Assembly (NCBI GenBank): GCA_009908535.1
Contig: JAAAOD010000230.1
Coordinates: forward strand, 1 to 14,769
Direction: 5' to 3'
Source: Verrucomicrobiota bacterium
GTDB taxonomy: Bacteria > Verrucomicrobiota > Verrucomicrobiia > Opitutales > Oceanipulchritudinaceae
Length of the DNA: 14,769 nucleotides
The translations under genes and the position numbers were made by a program. This document shows, piece by piece, positions 6,772-13,100 of this stretch (position 1 is its first letter; the number at the start of each line of letters is the position of its first letter). The notes under the pieces were generated by a model, which worked only from the letters and a program-made list of their open reading frames with translations, was not told where the DNA came from and made no database searches.

Positions 6772-8472
6772 ATGAAATTCCTCGTCTCGCAATTCACCTA
6801 TTTCCTCAGCGACCGTCAGACGCGGATCAGCCTCGGGGCCCTGCGGGCGTACGCGCTCTTTCTCTTCGCGGTCATCACGGTCTATTCGGTGCTCTTCCAC
6901 GTCATCATGGAGGTGTACGAACAGCAGCAGCATTCCTGGCTGACCGGACTCTACTGGACCTTGACGGTGATGAGCACCCTCGGCTTCGGGGACATCACCT
7001 TTCACACCGATATCGGCCGGGCTTTCAGCATCCTCGTGCTGGTATCGGGCGTTCTCCTTCTGCTCATCATGCTGCCCTTTGCCTTCATCCGTTATTTCTA
7101 CGCCCCCTGGCTGGAGGCGCAACTGCGGGCCAAGGCGCCGCGGCGTCTTTCCGATCAGATGGAGGGGCACGTCGTCATTTGTCACCAGGATTCCATTACA
7201 AACGGGCTCATCCGGAAATTGAAACTCAACGGCATTCCCTATGTCGTCCTTGAGCCGGATCCGGCGGTCGCGACGCAGTTGCGGCAGGAGGGGGTGAGCG
7301 TGGTCGCCGGAGAGGTGGACGACCCCCGGACCTATCGTGCGGTCAATGTCGAGTGCGCGCGCCTCTTGCTCGCCAACGGGGAGGATTCGACGAACACGAA
7401 CATCCTCCTTACCGTCCGTTCGCTGAACGACAAGCTGCCCATCATCGCGATTGCCGAAGAGGCGGATTCCCTCGATATTTTCAGCCTCAGCGGCGCGACC
7501 TATCCGCTGCCCTTGAAGCAGCGGCTCGGGGAGCACCTCGCCACGCGCGTGAGTGCCGGGGTGGGCTCCGCCCACGAGGTCGGCCGCTTCAAGGACCTGC
7601 GCATCGTCGAGTTCCTCGTCCACGACACCCGCCTCGCCGGGGTCAGCCTCCGCGAGACCGGCCTCCGCGAAAAGACGGGGGTCAATGTCGTCGGCGTGTG
7701 GCAGGACGGGCGCCTCCGCCCCATCCACCCGGACCAGCCGCTGGATGCGACCTGCGTGCCGGTGGCGGTGGGTACGGAGCATCAGGTGGAGCGTCTCAAT
7801 GAACTGCTGGGGCAGGACGCCAACCCGGATCACGAGGTCCTGGTCATCGGCGGCGGCAAGGTCGGGATCTCGACGGCCCATGCCCTGAAGGAACGCGGCA
7901 TTCGTGTGCGTTTGCTGGAGAGGGACGCGTCCCTGAGGGAATTCCTCGAGCCCTACTGCGACGAGCTTGTCATCGGCAACGCGGCGGACCGGGCCACCCT
8001 TGAGCGCGCCGGCATCCAGCAGGTCAGCGCGGTGGCCTTGACCACGAACGACGACGCCCAGAACATCCATCTCGCCGTTTACTGCCGCCGCCTGCGTCCG
8101 CGTCTGAATGTTGTCAGCCGCGTCACCCGCGAGCGCAACATCGAGGCCATTTACCGCGCCGGGGCGGACTTCGTCCTCAGTTATGCCTCCCTTGGATGCG
8201 AATTCATCATGGCCTATTTGCTGGGACGCGAACCGGTTATGGTGGGGGAAGGATCGGAGTTTTTCTCGGTTGAGGTCCCGCAGCGCCTGCAGGGCAAGAC
8301 CCTCGCGCAGAGTGGCATCGGGGCGCAAACCGGCCTGGTCGTGATCGCCATAGAGGAGAAGGAAAGCACCAATACCAATCCCGCCGCTTCGACGGTGTTG
8401 AAGGCGGGCGAAAAGCTCCTCATGCTGGGTACCACGGAGCAACGCGAGGCCTTCCATCAGCGTTTTGACTGA
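6772..8472 (+). CDS. Two-helix potassium channel with tandem RCK (TrkA-N/TrkA-C) domains
   Basis: The 566-residue protein has transmembrane helix 1 at about residues 26-45, a pore loop at 56-76 with the potassium selectivity filter TLGFGD (69-74), and helix 2 at about 81-103. A first RCK domain (about 131-345) begins GHVVICHQDS and lacks the usual GxGxxG. A second (about 354-562) begins EVLVIGGGKVG with an intact nucleotide-binding glycine motif, followed by LLERD and a TrkA-C segment ending AGEKLLMLGTTEQREAF. Such channels conduct K+ across the inner membrane and are gated by ligands bound to the cytoplasmic RCK ring. ATG 6772 is chosen because homology begins there (MKFLVSQFTYFLSDRQTR); an upstream in-frame ATG at 6619 would add 51 unconvincing residues and overlap the divergent gene. 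No Shine-Dalgarno site is visible. The last 23 codons are duplicated 842 bp downstream. Confidence 0.92.
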   Translation: MKFLVSQFTYFLSDRQTRISLGALRAYALFLFAVITVYSVLFHVIMEVYEQQQHSWLTGLYWTLTVMSTLGFGDITFHTDIGRAFSILVLVSGVLLLLIMLPFAFIRYFYAPWLEAQLRAKAPRRLSDQMEGHVVICHQDSITNGLIRKLKLNGIPYVVLEPDPAVATQLRQEGVSVVAGEVDDPRTYRAVNVECARLLLANGEDSTNTNILLTVRSLNDKLPIIAIAEEADSLDIFSLSGATYPLPLKQRLGEHLATRVSAGVGSAHEVGRFKDLRIVEFLVHDTRLAGVSLRETGLREKTGVNVVGVWQDGRLRPIHPDQPLDATCVPVAVGTEHQVERLNELLGQDANPDHEVLVIGGGKVGISTAHALKERGIRVRLLERDASLREFLEPYCDELVIGNAADRATLERAGIQQVSAVALTTNDDAQNIHLAVYCRRLRPRLNVVSRVTRERNIEAIYRAGADFVLSYASLGCEFIMAYLLGREPVMVGEGSEFFSVEVPQRLQGKTLAQSGIGAQTGLVVIAIEEKESTNTNPAASTVLKAGEKLLMLGTTEQREAFHQRFD

Positions 8473-8511
8473 GGGAAGGGGGCCCCTTTCCGTTTGCATC
8501 TTTTTCCGTCG
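8403..8511 (+). repeat. Direct repeat, copy 1 (109 bp): channel gene 3' end plus terminator hairpin
   Basis: These 109 bp recur at 9245-9353 with three mismatches, at an exact offset of 842 bp. The copy covers the final 22-23 codons of the channel gene, its TGA and the downstream hairpin. Two mismatches fall in the coding part (GGT/GGC silent; CAG/CGG, Gln to Arg) and one after the stop. Identity is lost within a few bases of both ends. Confidence 0.95.
8474..8505 (+). terminator. Terminator-like hairpin after the potassium channel gene
   Basis: GGAAGGG (8474-8480) pairs with CCTTTCC (8485-8491) through seven pairs, one of them G-U, around the loop GGCC. A run of five T follows at 8501-8505, about nine bases after the stem, farther than in a classical intrinsic terminator. 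The copy at 9316-9347 has G changed to T in the left arm at 9317, which loses one pair. Confidence 0.45.
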
Positions 8512-8551
8512 AGCGCTGAAACAGGACGATCCGGGGCCTTGGATCCCCATT

Positions 8552-9034
8552 TCAATCCAGATCCTTCGAAGCGATCAGGCGCTGCAGGAACAAGCGGTCA
8601 ATTTGATCTTTCTCACGAACGGTCTGCTTTGTTTTCAGAAGAAGTTGCAGGCTCGCAAATGGAATCCGGGTTCCCTCGATTTCCGCCTCGACGACCATAT
8701 GCCGAGCTTCGGAGAAATCGACGCCGCAAGCGCTGGCCATCAGGTCGACCACGACTTCGTCAGCAATGCGGACCGTTCCATAAGTTTCCAGATCCGTATC
8801 GCGCATCTCAGCAACCGCATTGTCAGGCAGGACCGAAAGGGACTCCTTCAAGCGGGCGATGTTTTCTGCAGTCCGATCCACGAGCAGGTCGATAGCCTCG
8901 GTTCCGCGGTGGAAACCATGGTAGACAACGGCCATGCCACCGATAACGATATAGCGGGCCCTCTTTTCATTCAGGGTCCTGCAGATCTTCAACAGGTCTC
9001 CGGATTCCGGATCGCGCGGTTCACCCGGCTCCAT
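8552..9034 (-). CDS. MNT/AbiEii-like nucleotidyltransferase-fold protein with a substituted catalytic Asp
   Basis: The 160-residue product resembles small stand-alone nucleotidyltransferase-fold proteins often annotated as AbiEii/AbiGii-type or hypothetical. The motif YIVIGGMAVVYHGFHRGT (residues 28-45) leads into EAIDLLVD (46-53). In the relatives I know this reads EDIDLLVD, the DxD metal-binding pair. Here the first Asp is Ala47 (codon GCT at 8896-8894, one base from GAT), while Asp49 and the third acidic position Asp97 (VVVDLMASACG) remain. Activity may therefore be impaired. The C-terminus is IPFASLQLLLKTKQTVREKDQIDRLFLQRL, typical of the family. ATG 9034 is chosen because AAAGGG lies eight bases upstream and homology starts soon after; an upstream in-frame ATG (9178) would add 48 unlikely residues. 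The gene sits alone on the minus strand inside the repeat-bounded insert, a context seen for toxin-antitoxin or abortive-infection cargo. Confidence 0.8.
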   Translation of the reverse strand: MEPGEPRDPESGDLLKICRTLNEKRARYIVIGGMAVVYHGFHRGTEAIDLLVDRTAENIARLKESLSVLPDNAVAEMRDTDLETYGTVRIADEVVVDLMASACGVDFSEARHMVVEAEIEGTRIPFASLQLLLKTKQTVREKDQIDRLFLQRLIASKDLD

Positions 9035-9197
9035 AATGGATGCCCTTTTTGGGGTGCCTGCCTTTGCGAAGCGGACGCAGGCTCCGCTGCAAGCGATCAA
9101 ATCGTTCCCATTTATGCAAACCGGAGTGATGGCGACCTTCCAGCACTTTAACCGGCGGCTTTCCGGTGGAATCCACATTGGCCTGCTCTCGGTTCAT
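9021..9197 (-). CDS. Possible small basic protein overlapping the nucleotidyltransferase start
   Basis: This 58-codon ORF (ATG 9197; an alternative ATG 9218 gives 65 codons) is rich in Lys, Arg and His. Its TGA overlaps the beginning of the nucleotidyltransferase gene by 14 bases, an arrangement typical of translationally coupled pairs. It begins just inside the right repeat copy, so the two ORFs together almost fill the insert. I recognise no domain, and no Shine-Dalgarno site precedes either ATG. It could be a small partner such as an antitoxin, a decayed fragment, or a chance ORF. Confidence 0.3.
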   Translation of the reverse strand: MNREQANVDSTGKPPVKVLEGRHHSGLHKWERFDRLQRSLRPLRKGRHPKKGIHYGAG

Positions 9198-9244
9198 CTT
9201 ATCGATAGGCAAGTACATTTTCGTACAACCGTCAAACCCCGGTT

Positions 9245-9353
9245 GGCGGGCGAAAAGCTCCTCATGCTGGGCACCACGGAGCAACGCGAGGCCTTCCATC
9301 GGCGTTTTGACTGAGGTAAGGGGGCCCCTTTCCGTTTGCATCTTTTTCCGTCG
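9245..9353 (+). repeat. Direct repeat, copy 2 (109 bp): orphan channel 3' end
   Basis: This is the second copy of the sequence at 8403-8511. It encodes an orphan AGEKLLMLGTTEQREAFHRRFD plus TGA with no channel body in front. The hairpin region is retained but has lost one stem pair (T at 9317). It lies 17 bp upstream of the sulfatase remnant, which suggests that this copy marks the original junction between the channel locus and the sulfatase gene. Confidence 0.95.
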
Positions 9354-9370
9354 GGCCCTGGCATACGGAC

Positions 9371-9490
9371 ATGCCCGTACGCCCGAACATCATCCTCATC
9401 AACTGCGACGACCTTGGTTGCTACGGTTCCGGAAAAAACCGGGCCCCGCAACTGGACCGGACGGCCTCCGCTTCACCGATTTCTACATGA
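9371..9490 (+). pseudogene. Remnant of a sulfatase N-terminus, frameshifted and truncated
   Basis: ATG 9371 opens MPVRPNIILINCDDLG, the start of type I arylsulfatases with the two Ca2+-binding Asp residues, then CYGSGKNRAPQLDR. Intact relatives read DDLGYGDLGCYG, so a YGDLG segment (15 bp) is missing here between repeated DLG codons. After LDR the frame changes. The expected GLRFTDFYM is present but in another frame (from about 9463), consistent with loss of about 10 bp where MAA-D normally stands. Everything after FYM is gone, including the catalytic C/S-x-P-x-R motif, so no activity is possible. The shifted frame ends in a TGA overlapping the downstream ATG as ATGA (9487-9490). A sulfatase fits the neighbouring glycosaminoglycan lyases, which suggests loss of part of a sulfated-polysaccharide locus. 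Confidence 0.8.
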
Positions 9491-10164
9491 AAACAATTTC
9501 TGACCTCTTCCTGCACGAGGAGCTGATGCTCCTCGCCCTCCGCGATCACAAAGGGACGCTCGCCACCGACAACGTGGAATACGTCATCGCCGGGGCCGTT
9601 CTTTCCGAGCTTCTCCTCTCCGGCAAAATCGCCGTTCGGGAACAGAAAAAGAAGCTCATCGAGGTTCTGGAGACAACGCCGACGGGGGACGCCGTCGTGG
9701 ACGAGGCCCTGACCGAAATCCATGAAGCCCGGCGCCCGGCGACCATTCAGGACTGGGTGTCCCGCCTCGCCGAGATCCGGAACCTGAAGGACAAGGTCGC
9801 AAGGGGCCTTTGCGAAAAAGGGATTCTCCGGGCCGACGAGGACAAGGTCCTTTTTCTCTTCACGCGCAAGGTGTATCCGGAGATCGATCCCGGCCCCGAG
9901 GAGGCCGTCATCGACCGGCTGTACAAGGCCGTTTTCGAGAGGGAGGGGGACGAGCCGCCGCGCACCGTCATTCTTCTCTCCCTCGCGCGGCAGGCGGATC
10001 TCCTCAAGATCACCTTCGGCAAGGACAAGGTGAAGAGCAAAGAGGACCGCATCGAACGCCTGACCAGGGGAGAATTGGCCGGGGCCGCCACCGGCGAGGC
10101 CATCGAAGCCATCCAGGCCGCCCTCGTCGCCGCCACCGTCGTTCCCGTCATCGTCACGAATTAG
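9487..10164 (+). CDS. GOLPH3/VPS74 (GPP34) family protein
   Basis: The 225-residue protein shows the GPP34 pattern. It opens with LFLHEELMLLALRDHKGTL (residues 7-25), then YVIAGAVLSELLLSGKI (32-48), a charged strand KKKLIEVLE, and DEALTEIHEARRPATIQDWVSRL. IRNLKDKVARGLCEKGIL, FTRKVYPEIDP, RTVILLSLARQADLLKITF and a helical C-terminus AIEAIQAALVAATV follow. In eukaryotes this fold binds phosphatidylinositol-4-phosphate and retains Golgi enzymes. Bacteria have no Golgi and the role of bacterial members is unsettled, so only a cytoplasmic or peripheral-membrane location can be suggested. Its ATG coincides exactly with the Met of the truncated sulfatase FTDFYM motif, so the upstream sequence is foreign to it and its native promoter may be lost. 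No Shine-Dalgarno site is visible; translation may couple to the remnant through ATGA. Confidence 0.88.
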   Translation: MKTISDLFLHEELMLLALRDHKGTLATDNVEYVIAGAVLSELLLSGKIAVREQKKKLIEVLETTPTGDAVVDEALTEIHEARRPATIQDWVSRLAEIRNLKDKVARGLCEKGILRADEDKVLFLFTRKVYPEIDPGPEEAVIDRLYKAVFEREGDEPPRTVILLSLARQADLLKITFGKDKVKSKEDRIERLTRGELAGAATGEAIEAIQAALVAATVVPVIVTN

Positions 10165-10167
10165 GGC

Positions 10168-10192
10168 GGCGAGGCCTTGGTGTCACCTCGCC
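10168..10192. terminator. Hairpin between the convergent GPP34 and secreted-protein genes
   Basis: GGCGAGG (10168-10174) pairs perfectly with CCTCGCC (10186-10192) around an 11-nt loop. It occupies the 29-bp gap between two convergent stop codons. No T-run follows on either strand, so it may stabilise 3' ends or assist termination rather than act as a classical intrinsic terminator. Confidence 0.4.
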
Positions 10193-10193
10193 C

Positions 10194-13100
10194 TCACTCC
10201 GGAAAGGCCAGCTGATAGAACTCCCTGTCGGCGGGTACGGGAAATTCAAGGTAGAGGCGCTCGCGTTCGGCATCAAAGGGCTCGGCAAATACGCCGACGC
10301 CGGCCTTGGGAAGAAAGTCCTCCATCGTCGCGCTGGCGAGGACGGCGGGCAGTGCGGGAGCCGCCATGAGCGAACGCGTGAGCGTAAAACGGAGCATGGG
10401 TTCCTGGGTCGTCTCTTCGACAAAGCGGGAGAATTCGACGACACCCCAGTCGGGCGTGACCGGACTCGTGCCGAGGAAAAATTCCGCCCCCGCGTCGAAG
10501 GGATCACCGTCGGAATTGTCGACGGGGTCCAACTGATAGTACTGCAGGAAAGTAGCGTAATCGGTAATAAGCGATTCCGGGACAAATTCGAGGCTCTTGA
10601 AGTCTTCGGGAGTAAAGAAGGTGGGATTGAGGGACAGGACCGAGCTGGTCGTGTTGTAGGGTTCCTTGAGCACCGTGGAGTCAAGGCTGGCGGATTCGGT
10701 CAGGCTCGCCTGCCCGATTCCGGGAAAGAGGGCCTGGTTGGTTTCGATGGTGTATTGGCTGGTGGCGCGTACGCGGGGCGTCATGAAGAAAGTCCCCGCC
10801 ATGGGCGCGAGGTTGCCGGTCTCCGCTTGCCGTCCGGTGCTGGCGTCATGAAAGCGCATCCGGCCTTCCCATGGCAGCATAAGGGTCAGGAGCGAACGGG
10901 GGGTGAAGTCGGCCTGGTCGGCGGCACCCATGGGCCAAGGATGAAAGGAGTTGCTGAATCCGGAAACAAGAATGCCGTGGTCGGTGGGCCGGATGCTCTT
11001 GAAGCTGTCGGTTGAGGGAGCGGCATGGATAACCAACCGGCTGATGTCGAGGTTCTCACTGACCATGGCGGTGAAGGCGGAGGATCCCGCCGCTATATCG
11101 CCGGCGCCCGCATTGTAGATGCCCATCTGCCCGCAGATCCACATTTGCCCGTCGACCCAGGCCATGTCATAAATGGTGTCGTAGAGGGATTCGCCGCCGA
11201 GGGGGATCGGGTCGCTCGTGGGTGCCCGGCCGACAAGGACGGAATCCACCACCGATCCGTCCGCGGTCAACTTCGTCAGCAGCATGGAGGGCAGTTCGGT
11301 CCAGACCGTGTGCAAGGAACTGCCGCCGACATAAATATTTCCGGAAGGGCCTTCGCTGATGGCCTCGATGGATGGATTGCCGCGATAGCCGATGAGGGTG
11401 GCCCAGAGGACGTCGCCGCTGTCCCCGTCGAGTTTAAAGACAATGCCGTTTTGGCTGATATTGGACAGGTCAAGGGGATCGTCGCTGAAATTGACCGGGG
11501 TAACCCCCGCGACAAGGACATCCCCGTCCGCGGTCAGCGCCATGGCCCCGGGATCGCTCGCACTGTTTTCCGCCGCGGTCGGCTGGACCGGATAAAAATG
11601 GCTCCAGAGAACATCCCCGTTGTCGTCAAATTTCATGACGGAAATCTGAAAGCCCCCGAGGCTGCTGCCCAGTCCCTCGCCAAGGGCGAAGTATTCAGAG
11701 CCGCCTCCGGGCGCATCCCGGCGAACAAGCGAAACGCCGCGCGTCCAATTAGAGCCGCTTTCAGGTTGGTGCTGGCGCGCCCAGAGAAGCCCGCCGTTTG
11801 TATCGAAACGGGCAATACGCGGGCTGCCGCCGCCCATCAGGGTAAAGCCGCCGTCCGGCTCGGCCACGGCCGCAATGGGCCTTAGCTGGGGTTTGGAACT
11901 CAGCCCCCAGACGAAATCCCCCTCCGCGGACAGGCGCGCCACCCAACCGTCGAAACTGCTGCCTCCTCCGGTGAGGAGGTCGCTCGTGTTTTCGAGGCCG
12001 AAGGCGAAGGTGCTGCCCGCGGAAAAGCCCGTCGATGTCGGCAGGATGGACCGGATCCAGCGCGTGCGCGCATCCCCGACGGGCCTGAAGCCCGGATCGG
12101 GATCAATGGAGGCCGGCGAGGCGAAGGCGGCCAGCGGCCCGTCGGCTTCAAGCGGGAAAAACGGGGCCAGCGGCCAGGAGGCGAGGGTGTGCTCGGCATC
12201 AACGAGGTTGATGATGCCGGCGAGGTTCAGCTCCACACCGGCGAAGGTGGAAAGCTCAGCGTCAAGCGTCCACCATGGATCGAGCAGGGGAGTGACCGTG
12301 AAATCGGCCTGCGCCCGCGCTCCGAGGGTCGGACCCGACTGGACGAGGCTGCCACTGGCCTGCAGAAGCGCCTTGATTTCCGCATCGAGATACACTTCCG
12401 CGCTGGCTCCAAGGGCTTCGTAAATCCCGGGATCGGAGAGCTGCAGAGGGATTTCAGTAAACTGGCTGTCGTAATAAGGTTCGCCGTCCCGCACTCCGGC
12501 GGTGATGGAAATATCCAACCCGGCGGTGATGGGCAGCGAAAGGCTGGTGGGCGCCGAAAGGGACGCCCCGCTTTCAAGGACAAGGCGCGGTGTAAAGCGC
12601 AGCCCGGAAGAGAGTTGGATGTCCAGCAACTGGATGTCGAGGAGCGTGGCCTCGCGCATCGCCACCGGCTCCGCGGTGTTGTCCGCCCCTTCGCTCGTCT
12701 CAAGAAGCAGGTTGGCGTCCGCGGTGTAATCCGCCTGCACCTCGAGCACCTTCAGAGCGAAATTCTCCATTTCCACCCGCACGGTCAAATCCTTGGGCCG
12801 AAAACCGAAACTGCCGCTCACTTCGATTCCGCTGCTCAGTTCAAGCTGGTTAAAATGAAAAGGGATCGGCGCGGGGAAAAATCCCGCCAGCGAAAGGCCG
12901 TTCCCGGTCTGACGGGTCTCGGGGACCTCCGTCACTCCCATGCCCTCGGGATGCCCGTCAAAGACCAGCTCATTGACGACAAGGCCTTCCTTCATGACCG
13001 ACGTGAGCGGAATGGGCGGGTTGCCGAAGGGCTGCCCGGTCCCGGGATCGAAAAAACTGACCTCGAAATCGGCCCCGGAGCGCGTGACGTCGGCCACCAT

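Larger units (their letters stand above)
8512..9353. mobile_element. Putative 842-bp insertion unit bounded by 109-bp direct repeats
   Basis: The unit consists of 733 bp of non-duplicated DNA (8512-9244) plus one repeat copy (9245-9353). It separates the channel gene from the sulfatase/GPP34 region. Two hand-counted 60-base lines of the insert are 45% and 53% GC, against 68% for a sampled line of the channel gene, which suggests a foreign origin. The cargo is a minus-strand nucleotidyltransferase gene and perhaps a small overlapping ORF that nearly fill the insert. The channel keeps an intact 3' end and terminator, as when an integrating element regenerates its target gene. No integrase, transposase or inverted ends are present, so the mechanism is unknown. 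A duplication by template switching or an assembly artefact is also possible. Confidence 0.55.

Noticed and set aside
6691..8550. 619-codon minus-strand ORF
   Set aside because: It is antisense to the potassium channel, whose filter and RCK motifs identify the real frame.
9036..9178. 48-residue N-terminal extension of the nucleotidyltransferase
   Set aside because: The extension shows no family similarity, and ATG 9034 has a better ribosome-binding site.
8512..9353. Classical insertion sequence or integrase island
   Set aside because: No transposase or integrase, no terminal inverted repeats, and the duplicated segment is far longer than a usual target-site duplication; kept only as an unclassified insertion unit.
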